A stretch of 48,770 nt of DNA, taken from Acidimicrobiia bacterium. GTDB lineage: Bacteria; Actinomycetota; Acidimicrobiia; Spongiisociales; UBA5794. Positions 31,343 to 39,235 of this stretch are shown here, piece after piece. The notes below the pieces were generated by a model. The model searched no databases and was not told where the DNA came from. It saw only the letters and a program-made list of their open reading frames with translations. The translations under genes were made by a program, and so were the position numbers. Position 1 is the first letter of the stretch; every line of letters starts with the position of its first letter. The stretch is taken from the NCBI GenBank assembly GCA_024762335.1, contig JANTHO010000013.1:1-48770 (forward strand), written 5' to 3'.

Positions 31343-33105
31343 GCGGGACCGGTACCGCTGCCGGCACACGCCCGGGACTGTGGCTGCTCGTCCGCACGCT
31401 TCGTTCCTACCCAAAGAATGCCGCCATCGCCATCACGGGTGCTCTCGTGTGGATGGGTGCCGTCGTTGCCCTGCCGTACGTCACGAAGACGATCATCGAC
31501 CTATCGATCGTGGGCGGACGCCGAGATCTGATGGCTGCGTTGATTGCCTTGCTCATCGGTATCGGACTCGTGCAGGCGCTCGGCATGGGTGTTCGGCGAT
31601 ACTTCGGGTTCCGCCTGTCATACCGTGCCGAGGCCGACCTCCGGGACCGGATGTTCGGACATATTCAACGTCTGGCCTTCTCGTTCCACGACGTGACGCC
31701 CACCGGCCAGCTGATGGCGCGGTCGTCGTCGGACCTTTCCCAGATCCGCCTGATCCTGATGATGCTGCCCATCGTGATCGCCAACATCGCGATGTTCTTC
31801 ACGGTGATCGTGGTCCTCGTCCTGATCGACCCGGTCCTCGGTCTGGTCGCCTCGCTCACCGCGCCGGCTCTCGTGCTGAACGCCAACACGCTCGCGCGTC
31901 GCATCATCCGGCTGTCGTTCAGCGTCCAGCAGAAACTTGCCGACCTAGCGGAGGTGGTGGAGCAGAGCGTCGCAGGGATCGAGATCGTCAAGGCATACGG
32001 GCAGGAAAGTCGAGAAGAGCGCCGTCTGAACGAAGCAGCCCTCGCGATCTACGAAGACACGATCCAGATTGCCCGCTACCGATCCCGGTTCGCCCCGCTC
32101 TTCGAACTGATCCCCTCCTTCGGAACCGTGGCCGTCCTGTGGGTCGGCGGGATCCGGGTCATCGATGGAGCATTGTCACCGGGGGAGTTCGTCGCGTTCA
32201 CGCAGTACCTCGCAGTCCTCGTGCTGCCGTTGATGATCACCGGGTGGTTCTTCGCGAACCTCCCGAGGGCGACGGCGTCGGCGACGCGCATCGAGAGCCT
32301 GCTCTCCACCGACCCGGTCATCGAGGACCCTCCGGAACCGGTCGCACTGCCCATCGGACCCGGCGAGATACGATTCGAGGGGGTTCGCTTCTCCTACCCC
32401 GAGGGTGGTCCGGTGCTCGAAGGCGTCGACCTGGTGATCCCAGGAGGATCGGCGGTGGCGCTCGTCGGAGCGACCGGGTCGGGAAAGACGACGATCGCCA
32501 ATCTCGTTCCACGTTTCTACGACGTAGACGAGGGTTCGGTGACGCTCGACGGCGTCGACGTCCGGAATCTGCGTCTCGACGATCTCCGATCCGAGGTTGC
32601 GTTCGTGTTTCAGGAGACGTTCCTGTTCTCATCCACGATCGGCGAAAACATTCGCGTCGGGGATCCTGAGGCCGACGATCGCCGCGTCCGTTCCGCTGCC
32701 CGACTGGCACAAGCCCACGAGTTCATCTGCTCCATGGCGGACGGCTACGACACGGTCGTGGGGGAGCGAGGAGCGACGCTCTCAGGCGGACAGCGTCAAC
32801 GGATCGCCCTCGCACGCAGCGTGCTGCGCGATCCCCGGATCCTGATCCTCGACGATGCCACATCATCGGTCGATGCTGTGATCGAATCCGAGATACAAGA
32901 GTCTCTGAGGCGGGTCATGGCCGGGAGGACGACGCTCATCATCGCCCACCGGACCTCCACGCTGGCGCTCGCCGATCTCGTTGTCTTTGTCGAAGCCGGA
33001 AGGATTGCCGGTGTTGGCACGCACGAGGAGTTGCTGTCAACCGTGCCCCGGTACGGAGAAGTCCTCGCTCAGGACGAAGACCATGCGACGGGCGGTGTGG
33101 CATGA
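31339..33105 (+). CDS. ABC exporter half with degenerate catalytic site
   Basis: A 588-residue half-transporter with six membrane helices (about 15-310) and a nucleotide-binding domain from about 345. Walker A GATGSGKTT starts at about residue 377. The signature LSGGQ is near 481. Walker B reads ILDDATS, with Asp506 where the catalytic glutamate is normal. The switch histidine (IIAHR) is present. This Asp is the mark of the degenerate subunit in heterodimeric exporters such as TM287/288 and BmrCD. It starts with TTG 31339 overlapping the YihY stop, and its own stop overlaps the second half (ATGA at 33102). Substrates of this class are drugs, lipids or peptides; none can be named here. Confidence 0.9.
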   Translation: MSGTGTAAGTRPGLWLLVRTLRSYPKNAAIAITGALVWMGAVVALPYVTKTIIDLSIVGGRRDLMAALIALLIGIGLVQALGMGVRRYFGFRLSYRAEADLRDRMFGHIQRLAFSFHDVTPTGQLMARSSSDLSQIRLILMMLPIVIANIAMFFTVIVVLVLIDPVLGLVASLTAPALVLNANTLARRIIRLSFSVQQKLADLAEVVEQSVAGIEIVKAYGQESREERRLNEAALAIYEDTIQIARYRSRFAPLFELIPSFGTVAVLWVGGIRVIDGALSPGEFVAFTQYLAVLVLPLMITGWFFANLPRATASATRIESLLSTDPVIEDPPEPVALPIGPGEIRFEGVRFSYPEGGPVLEGVDLVIPGGSAVALVGATGSGKTTIANLVPRFYDVDEGSVTLDGVDVRNLRLDDLRSEVAFVFQETFLFSSTIGENIRVGDPEADDRRVRSAARLAQAHEFICSMADGYDTVVGERGATLSGGQRQRIALARSVLRDPRILILDDATSSVDAVIESEIQESLRRVMAGRTTLIIAHRTSTLALADLVVFVEAGRIAGVGTHEELLSTVPRYGEVLAQDEDHATGGVA

Positions 33106-34877
33106 GATACATGCAGCACGCCGGCGACTACGTGGTCGAAGACCGGCGTGGGCTTCTCCTGCGCGCAGGCCGGCTCGGCCGGAATCTCCGGTTCCCGGCC
33201 CTCGGGGCCCTGATGGCCGCCGTGGTGGGAACCGCAGCGAGGCTCGCCGGGCCGCTCACCGTCCGCGCCGGCATCGACGACGGAATCGCTCAAGGCGACA
33301 AGGGGATGGTCACGCGTGCGGCGCTCGTCTTCATTCTTCTTCTCGTGGTTCAGTACGTCTTCGTGGTGATCTCGAGGTACGGGATCGCTTGGGTGGGGGA
33401 GCAGTATCTGCTGAAACTGCGCGGCATCGTGTTCGGGCATCTCATCCGTTCGGACACGGCGTTCTTCTCACGCTCGAAGAGCGGTGTGCTCGTCAGCAGG
33501 ATGACTTCCGACATCGAGTCGCTTCAGGAGTTCGCAGGCGACGGCGCCGTGATGGCGCTCTCGAACACGCTGACGGTCATCGGCGTTGCGATTGCGATGG
33601 TGCTCGTCGACGTCCCGATGGCGCTCGCCACGTTCGCCGTGGTCGCCGTCCTGGTCGCCGTCTCCGTTGTGTTCCAACGTCAGGCCGCCAGGGCGTATGA
33701 GCAGGTCCGCGAGCGTATCGGCCGGGTACTCGCCGGTCTCCAGGAGGGGATCGCAGGCGTTCGAGTGGTGCAGGCGTTCACGCAGGAACAGGTGCAGGCA
33801 TCGTCATTCGGGAAGGTCAACGAGGCCCACTACCGAGCGAACATGGGTGCTGCGACGGCGATCTCCTGGTACTTCCCGACGGTCGGCCTTCTCCGTGTCA
33901 TCGCTCTCGCCGCCGTTCTCGCCATCGGAGGCACGCGGGTGGTGAACGGGTCGCTGACGTTCGGTACGCTCGTCGTGTTCCTGCTGTACCTCGATTGGTT
34001 CTTCCAGCCGATCGTGAACCTCGCAAACGTGTACAACTTGCTGCAGGCTGCAATCGCCGCCCTCGGGAAACTCTTCGGTCTGCTCGACGTCGAAGCCGAG
34101 GTCGCCGAGCGTCCGGGTGCGTACGATCTCGCGACCCCGGTCACGGGAGCCGTCACGCTCGAGGACGTCACCTTCGGCTACGACGATTCGGTGACGGTCC
34201 TTCACGATGTCTCCCTGGACATTCCCCCGGGCCAGCGGCTTGCGGTCGTGGGTGAGACCGGGGCGGGCAAGTCGACGATCGCCAAGCTCGTACTGCGCTT
34301 CTACGACCCGCAGCAGGGTGTGGTTGCGATCGACGGGGCGAATCTTCGCGACCTCACGATCGACTCCAGAACGGACGCCGTCGCGCTCATCCCCCAGGAT
34401 GGGTTCCTCTTCAACGGGACCTTGCTAGACAACCTCACGTACGGCGCTCCGAATGCCACGGTCGACGATGTGTGGAACGTGTTGCGTGCGATGGGCATCG
34501 ACCAGTGGATACGCGACCTGCCCGACGGCCTCGATACCGAAGTGCGGGAGCGCGGAAGCCGGTTCTCGTCTGGGGAGCGGCAGCTGATCGCTCTCGGCCG
34601 GGCGTTCCTCAGCGACCCGGCGATCATCGTGCTCGACGAAGCGACGTCGAACCTGGATCCGGAGACCGAACTGGAGGTGGAGGGAGCGCTGCGGGTGCTG
34701 CTCTCCGGACGTACGGCGGTTGTGATCGCCCACCGGCTCCGATCCGCCGAGCGGGCGGACCGGGTGATCATGATCGACGACGGGCGCATCATCGCCGATG
34801 GGAGCCACAGCGAACTCGTCGAGACCAGTCCGGAGTACCGTCGACTCGTGGAAGTGTGGGAGAGAGGGATCGCATGA
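33102..34877 (+). CDS. ABC exporter half with canonical Walker B
   Basis: A 591-residue partner of the previous half-transporter. It has a six-helix membrane domain and a nucleotide-binding domain from about 350 with Walker A GETGAGKST. Walker B VLDEATSNLD keeps Glu513. The signature is non-standard, FSSGE at 488-492 in place of LSGGQ. Combined with the first subunit this makes one canonical ATP site (this Walker B with the partner's LSGGQ) and one degenerate site, as in known heterodimers. ATG 33102 overlaps the previous stop, and the aminotransferase start overlaps this gene's stop (ATGA at 34874). Stoichiometric co-expression is therefore expected. Confidence 0.92.
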   Translation: MRYMQHAGDYVVEDRRGLLLRAGRLGRNLRFPALGALMAAVVGTAARLAGPLTVRAGIDDGIAQGDKGMVTRAALVFILLLVVQYVFVVISRYGIAWVGEQYLLKLRGIVFGHLIRSDTAFFSRSKSGVLVSRMTSDIESLQEFAGDGAVMALSNTLTVIGVAIAMVLVDVPMALATFAVVAVLVAVSVVFQRQAARAYEQVRERIGRVLAGLQEGIAGVRVVQAFTQEQVQASSFGKVNEAHYRANMGAATAISWYFPTVGLLRVIALAAVLAIGGTRVVNGSLTFGTLVVFLLYLDWFFQPIVNLANVYNLLQAAIAALGKLFGLLDVEAEVAERPGAYDLATPVTGAVTLEDVTFGYDDSVTVLHDVSLDIPPGQRLAVVGETGAGKSTIAKLVLRFYDPQQGVVAIDGANLRDLTIDSRTDAVALIPQDGFLFNGTLLDNLTYGAPNATVDDVWNVLRAMGIDQWIRDLPDGLDTEVRERGSRFSSGERQLIALGRAFLSDPAIIVLDEATSNLDPETELEVEGALRVLLSGRTAVVIAHRLRSAERADRVIMIDDGRIIADGSHSELVETSPEYRRLVEVWERGIA

Positions 34878-35998
34878 ACAACGAATACCTGGCCGAGTTC
34901 GAAGAGCAGGACGGATACCTGAATTTCGCTTCGGTGGGTCCCGCTTCGAGATCTGCCCGGCGTGCGGCCTGCGAACTGCACGACGAGGTCGCCCGCGGCG
35001 GCGGTTCGGCCGTCGGAATCCTCGGTTCGGCATACGAGGAGGCCCGGGCCGCGATCGCCCGAGGGCTCGGCGTCGAAGAGGGTTTCGCCACATCGGTGCC
35101 GACCACGAGTTCGGGCATCATGCAGATCGCTTTCGGACTCGTCGGATCGGGCGGCAACGTGGTCATTCCGGCGAACGAGTTCCCCGCAAATCGGTACCCC
35201 TGGCTCCGGGCGGAGGCGATCGGAGGGCCGGCGGTGCGGGTCGTCGATGTTCCGGACGGGCGGGTGACTCCGACGGCCCTGTCCGCGGCCATCGATGCCG
35301 ATACGCGTCTCGTCGCCGTCAGCCTCGTCGACTACATGACGGGCTTCCGGGCCGACATCGACGGGATTGCCGAAGCAGCCGGTGATGCGCTCGTGCTCGT
35401 CGACGGTATCCAGGGCCTCGGGGCGATCGCTACCGGTCTCGGCAGCGCCGACGTGTTCGTCGCAGGCGGCCAGAAGTGGCTTCGCGCCGGCTTCTCCACC
35501 GGTGTCATGGGCGTATCGGGCCGGGCGCTGGAACGGCTGGCTCCCACACTGACGGGCTGGTGGAGCGTCGAGGACAACCACAATTTCGAGATCCCACCGC
35601 CTCACGCCCCGCTGGCGACGGCGGACCGATTCCTCGAAGGCTCACCCAACTTGCCGGGGGCGGTCGCAGCGGCCGCGGCGCTCCGGGTCGTCGAAACCGG
35701 AGGAATCGCCGCGATCGAGGCAGCAGTCCTCGAACGCTCTGGCGCTGTGTTGGAGATCGCCCGCTCGCTCGATGCCGATGTGATCGCTCCGTGGACCTCC
35801 GATCGGGAGCGTGCCGGAATCGTCACATTCCGGATCCCCGGTGTGGACACGACGTCGGCCGTTGAGGGCCTCTCGGCATCCGGATTCGTGGTCGCCGAGC
35901 GAAACGGATGGATCCGAGTCTCGCCGCATGCGACGACGCCGAGGGGCGTCATCGATGCGTTCGGTGACGCGTTGCGGAATCAGGTGCGGAAGGCCTGA
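34874..35998 (+). CDS. Class V PLP-dependent aminotransferase or lyase
   Basis: 374 residues of the cysteine desulfurase / selenocysteine lyase superfamily (fold type I). The cofactor lysine is Lys201 in AGGQKWLRAG. The preceding segments VSLVDYMTGF and LVDGIQGLGA hold the PLP-contacting Asp and Gln. The C-terminal segment RVSPHATTP is the conserved small-domain element. It lacks the Cys-containing loop expected of SufS or IscS, so I do not call it a cysteine desulfurase. The ATG overlaps the stop of the ABC exporter, so it belongs to that operon. Its product or substrate may be what the exporter carries, which is an inference. The 3' end overlaps the convergent methyltransferase by 19 bp. 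Confidence 0.85.
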   Translation: MNNEYLAEFEEQDGYLNFASVGPASRSARRAACELHDEVARGGGSAVGILGSAYEEARAAIARGLGVEEGFATSVPTTSSGIMQIAFGLVGSGGNVVIPANEFPANRYPWLRAEAIGGPAVRVVDVPDGRVTPTALSAAIDADTRLVAVSLVDYMTGFRADIDGIAEAAGDALVLVDGIQGLGAIATGLGSADVFVAGGQKWLRAGFSTGVMGVSGRALERLAPTLTGWWSVEDNHNFEIPPPHAPLATADRFLEGSPNLPGAVAAAAALRVVETGGIAAIEAAVLERSGAVLEIARSLDADVIAPWTSDRERAGIVTFRIPGVDTTSAVEGLSASGFVVAERNGWIRVSPHATTPRGVIDAFGDALRNQVRKA

Positions 35999-36576
35999 CC
36001 GGCGACAACGAACCCGCCACCTGATCGCCACAGATCGTCGATCTCCCACTTCGTGGCGCGGAGGATCTCGACGGTCGGCTGGTTGAGCCTGCACCCTCCC
36101 GCCATCTTCCCCCAGAGCGGATTGATTCGGTCCTGCCACCGGGCGGTCCGGTCATCTCGGGACCGGACGTGTTCGAGGAATCGGAGAATTCCTCCGGGAC
36201 GAACGACCCGGTGGACTTCGTCGAGCGCGCGAGTCGGATCGGGGATCGTGCAGAGAGCGAACGCGATGACGGCAGCGTCGAAGGTGCCGTCCATGAATGG
36301 AAGATCCTGTGCGTCCCCTTGATAGAGATACAACGGAACGGACGACTCCTTCACACGCCCGACGAGCCTGGCGAGCATGTGCCGGTCGGGTTCCACGGCA
36401 TGGACTTCGTCGGCCGTTGCCGGATAGAGCGGCACATTCAGGCCGGTCCCTGCGGCGATCTCGAGGACCTTCCCGGTGACACCTTCCATCATTCGCCGAC
36501 GTTGATCGCGAACCCCCGCCCGTTCGGTCGGGGCGAGCACCGTGTCGTAGATCCGGGCAAGGAACGGATGATTCAC
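35980..36576 (-). CDS. Class I SAM-dependent methyltransferase
   Basis: A 198-residue protein. The SAM-binding core is VLEIAAGTGLNVPLYP (about 38-53), followed by VHAVEPD and the motif II/III region GTFDAAVIAFALCTIPDP. The later RVVRPGGILRFLEHV is typical of UbiE-like and METTL7-like small-molecule methyltransferases. It could act on quinones, lipids or other small acceptors. It is shorter than MenG/UbiE and lacks their conserved motif context, so I do not assign the menaquinone methylation step. It starts with GTG 36576, with GGAGGG upstream. It is monocistronic and convergent with the aminotransferase. Confidence 0.85.
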   Translation of the reverse strand: MNHPFLARIYDTVLAPTERAGVRDQRRRMMEGVTGKVLEIAAGTGLNVPLYPATADEVHAVEPDRHMLARLVGRVKESSVPLYLYQGDAQDLPFMDGTFDAAVIAFALCTIPDPTRALDEVHRVVRPGGILRFLEHVRSRDDRTARWQDRINPLWGKMAGGCRLNQPTVEILRATKWEIDDLWRSGGGFVVAGQAFRT

Positions 36577-36713
36577 CGGGCGACCCTCCGATCCCGCCTG
36601 AATACCTGTTTGGAGAGGGCGCAGAATTCGTCCGGTCTTTCGACCGGTGCTGTGGCGACATTCACGTTGTCAGTATCGCGCGGCGGCCGGGAGGCATCGT
36701 TCGCCAGCCGCTG

Positions 36714-36719
36714 TATCCT
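36714..36719 (+). promoter_or_regulatory. Putative -10 of the MT0933-like gene
   Basis: TATCCT, with a short leader containing TGGTC-N5-GACCA (36724-36738) and a strong AAGGAGG ribosome site. Unlike its neighbours, this gene is clearly leadered. Confidence 0.4.
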
Positions 36720-36750
36720 TGCCTGGTCCAACTGACCACAAGGAGGGAAC

Positions 36751-36933
36751 ATGGGTTTCGGAGACATGGTCGACAAGGCGAAGGATCTCGCAGGGGAGCA
36801 CGCCGATCAGGCCAAGCAAGGGGTCGATGCGGCGGCCGACGCTGCCGACTCGGCAACCGGCGGCAAAGCGACCGAACAGATCGACACGGCAGCCGACAAG
36901 GCTAAGGACTTCATCGACGACCAGAAGGACTGA
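36751..36933 (+). CDS. MT0933-like small helical protein
   Basis: A 60-residue acidic, Ala- and Lys-rich amphipathic helical protein. It resembles the MT0933-like antitoxin family (Rv0909 type), with DMVDKAKDLAGEHADQ and the closing DKAKDFIDDQ. The mycobacterial relative is paired with the toxin Rv0910, but no such toxin gene lies next to it here. A strong AAGGAGG 8 nt before the ATG suggests high translation. It might instead be a stress-induced or nucleoid-associated small protein. The antitoxin label is by similarity only. Confidence 0.75.
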   Translation: MGFGDMVDKAKDLAGEHADQAKQGVDAAADAADSATGGKATEQIDTAADKAKDFIDDQKD

Positions 36934-36954
36934 TCGCGAAGCCGGCAGCCCCGC

Positions 36955-37743
36955 TCACGACCCGTTGACCGCGTCCCGCCAGGCGAGCCACGGTCTCACC
37001 GGCTCGAGATCGAGATCCGGTCCGGTCACACCGATGGTGAACTCGGTCACGCCGAGGGCGCGAAAGTCGTCGGCCTCGTCGATCTGGGGTGGCTTCACCC
37101 CGATCGACCGATCGATGATCGACGCGTCACGTCCGACCTTCGTCCCCCACTCGTCGAGGATGGCGGTCTTGCGAGCGATGGTCTCGAGATCTCCGAAGGT
37201 GTGCCAGACGTCCGCATGCTCGGCGACGATCCGCAGCGTCACCTTCTCACCGCCACCGCCGATCAGGATCGGAATGTGGCGGGTCGGTGGCGGCTCGAGT
37301 CTCGCCAGACGACTCACAATCCGCGGCATGGCGGCATCGAGATCGGCGAGACGGCTTCGGGCGGTGCCGAACTCGTAGCCGTATTCGACGTAGTCCTTCT
37401 CGAACCACCCGGACCCGATCCCGAGGATCAGACGACCGTCGGAGATGTGGTCGACCGTGCGGGCCATGTCGGCGAGCAGTTCCGGATTCCGGTACGAGTT
37501 GCACGTAACGAGGGCGCCGAATTCGATTCGCTCCGTCTGCTCCGCCCAGGCTGCGAGCATTGTCCAGCATTCGAAGTGCTTTCCGGCGTTCGGATCCGGG
37601 TCACCGCCGTAGAGCGGGAAGAAGTGATCCCAGTTGTACACGACGTCGACACCCATATCTTCGGCCTGCATGACGGCCGTGCGGATGCCGGCATAGTCGA
37701 TGTGTTGCGGATGGATCTGGACGGCGATTCGGATCGGTCCCAT
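36955..37743 (-). CDS. Luciferase-like F420-type oxidoreductase
   Basis: A 262-residue TIM-barrel protein of the bacterial luciferase-like superfamily. It shows VYNWDHFFPLYGG, ECWTMLAAWAEQT, FGALVTCNSYRNPELLADMARTVDHIS and LILGIGSGWFEKDY, typical of actinobacterial F420-dependent members. These reduce or oxidise diverse substrates with F420 rather than FMN; the substrate is unknown. The cofactor preference is inferred from the subfamily pattern. ATG 37743 is preceded by GGGAGG and, further up, by TACGAT (37777-37772) as a -10, so this gene has a leader of about 22 nt. It is divergent from the Eis-like gene. Confidence 0.87.
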   Translation of the reverse strand: MGPIRIAVQIHPQHIDYAGIRTAVMQAEDMGVDVVYNWDHFFPLYGGDPDPNAGKHFECWTMLAAWAEQTERIEFGALVTCNSYRNPELLADMARTVDHISDGRLILGIGSGWFEKDYVEYGYEFGTARSRLADLDAAMPRIVSRLARLEPPPTRHIPILIGGGGEKVTLRIVAEHADVWHTFGDLETIARKTAILDEWGTKVGRDASIIDRSIGVKPPQIDEADDFRALGVTEFTIGVTGPDLDLEPVRPWLAWRDAVNGS

Positions 37744-37807
37744 GCGCTACCTCCCTGGTGTGACCCGACCGATCGTATCGGAATCGCTGAGGTTCTGTGA
37801 CCGCCGG

Positions 37808-37813
37808 TAGGCT
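37808..37813 (+). promoter_or_regulatory. Putative -10 of the Eis-like gene
   Basis: TAGGCT lies 8 nt before ATG 37822. It overlaps an alternative TTG start at 37813, which argues against that start. Confidence 0.42.
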
Positions 37814-37821
37814 TGAGCGAC

Positions 37822-39045
37822 ATGAAGATCAATACCCGACCGATACGCGAAGACGAGGCGCTCGCGTTCCGGGCCGCCATCGCGGCCGGCTTCGGCGAGG
37901 ATTTCGACGGAACCACCATGCCAGAAGAGTGGTTCCTGGAGCTGTTCCCCCGGGATCGGACGGTGGCGGCGTTCGACGGAGATCACATGGTCGGGACGCT
38001 CGGCGCTTTTCCGTTTCGGGTGACCGTCCCGGGCGGCACGGGCGTCCCCATGGCCGGCACCACGATCGTGACCGTCGCCCCGACCCACACGCGCCGGGGT
38101 GTCCTCACGGCCATGATGACCGACCATCTGGTGGACACGATCGAGCGCGGCGAACCGCTTGCGGGCCTATGGGCATCCGAGAGCGTCATTTACGGCAGGT
38201 ACGGATTCGGTGTTGCGACGGAGAACCACGAGATCGAGATCCACCGGGAGCGAGTCGGAATCGAAGGGGAACAGGGCACCGTTCGTCTGATCGACGCCGA
38301 CGAGGCCGGCACCGTGCTCCCCGATCTCTACGACGCCGTGCGGGTGCGGACGCCGGGGATGTTGACGCGTGACGCCGCCTGGTGGAAGATCGATATGTTC
38401 TTCGATCCCGAGAAGCGTCGCAATGGGTATTCGGCTCAGCGCTACCTGCTCCACGAGACGAATGGGGTCCCCGACGGGTACAGCATCTACCGGCAGAAGA
38501 GTGACTGGTCGACGGGATTTCCGAACGGGACGGTGAGAGTGCGTGAGGTCGTCACGACGTCGCCGCCGGCACACACGGGCATCTGGCGGTTCCTGACGAG
38601 CATCGATCTCTTTCCCAACATCCGGTATTGGAACCTCCCGGTGGATGATCCGATTCGGTGGAAGGTGCCAGATCACCGCAGGATCGAGCGGAAGCGATGG
38701 GATGCTCTCTACATCAGGATCCTGGACGTCGTCGCCGCCCTGGAGGCCCGTACGTACGCGGTCGATGGTGTGTTGCGACTCTCGGTTGAAGATCGGTTCC
38801 TGCCCGAGGTGGGAGGGTCGTTCGAACTCACTGTGACCGAAGGTGCCGGATCCTGTCGGCGGATCGATGATGCTCCGGTCGACGTGACCATCGGTACGTC
38901 GGAGTTGGCGAGTCTCTTCCTGGGTGCGGGAAGCGTTCATTCGATGGCGGAGGCAGGCCTCGTTCGCGGCGATCCGGATTCGGTGACCCTGCTCGGTCGG
39001 ATGTTCCGCGGGGATGTTGCCCCGTGGTGCGAGGAAGTGTTCTGA
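37822..39045 (+). CDS. Eis-family GNAT acetyltransferase
   Basis: A 407-residue protein with the three-part plan of mycobacterial Eis. An N-terminal GNAT domain carries the acetyl-CoA loop VAPTHTRRGVLTAMM. A second GNAT-like domain follows in the middle. A C-terminal sterol-carrier-like domain runs from about 300. The terminal APWCEEVF matches the Eis-type C-terminus, whose carboxylate helps catalysis. Eis enzymes acetylate aminoglycosides and other amines, so low-level drug resistance is possible but not shown. The TAGGCT -10 lies 8 nt before the ATG, with no Shine-Dalgarno site. It is divergent from the luciferase-like oxidoreductase. A 190-bp gap to sufB follows. Confidence 0.9.
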   Translation: MKINTRPIREDEALAFRAAIAAGFGEDFDGTTMPEEWFLELFPRDRTVAAFDGDHMVGTLGAFPFRVTVPGGTGVPMAGTTIVTVAPTHTRRGVLTAMMTDHLVDTIERGEPLAGLWASESVIYGRYGFGVATENHEIEIHRERVGIEGEQGTVRLIDADEAGTVLPDLYDAVRVRTPGMLTRDAAWWKIDMFFDPEKRRNGYSAQRYLLHETNGVPDGYSIYRQKSDWSTGFPNGTVRVREVVTTSPPAHTGIWRFLTSIDLFPNIRYWNLPVDDPIRWKVPDHRRIERKRWDALYIRILDVVAALEARTYAVDGVLRLSVEDRFLPEVGGSFELTVTEGAGSCRRIDDAPVDVTIGTSELASLFLGAGSVHSMAEAGLVRGDPDSVTLLGRMFRGDVAPWCEEVF

Positions 39046-39189
39046 CCGAGTCGGGAACGAACCTGCATGGGGGAGCGTTGTACCGGTGAGCGACGGTTCG
39101 TCGGGGTGGTTTCGGTCTTCCCCACTCCCACTCGTTCCCGCCCCGGCGGACCCGCTCGCGAAACCGCCTCGTTCCCCTGCCGACTGCCG

Positions 39190-39195
39190 TAGAAT
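39190..39195 (+). promoter_or_regulatory. Putative -10 of sufB
   Basis: TAGAAT; transcription is expected near 39202. GGGGAG at 39221-39226 is the ribosome site, 9 nt before ATG 39236. Confidence 0.5.
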
Positions 39196-39197
39196 GA

Positions 39198-39213
39198 CAC
39201 TATCTCGATAGTG
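39198..39213. promoter_or_regulatory. Palindromic candidate operator over the sufB start site
   Basis: CACTATC and GATAGTG are perfect 7-bp inverted arms separated by TC. The site starts 3 bp after the -10 and covers the expected +1. This is the place for a repressor, for example an iron-sulfur sensing SufR- or Rrf2-type protein. No such regulator gene lies beside it. Confidence 0.5.
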
Positions 39214-39235
39214 GAAATCCGGGGAGCGCAGCACC

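Noticed and set aside
34874-35998. The class V PLP enzyme as the missing SufS desulfurase
   Set aside because: The Cys-bearing active-site loop of SufS/IscS is not seen, and the gene belongs to the ABC exporter operon.
35980-36576. The methyltransferase as MenG (demethylmenaquinone methylase)
   Set aside because: It is shorter than MenG/UbiE, lacks their conserved context and lies far from the men block.
37813-37821. TTG 37813 as the start of the Eis-like gene
   Set aside because: The TTG overlaps the last base of the -10 TAGGCT, and ATG 37822 has the better spacing.
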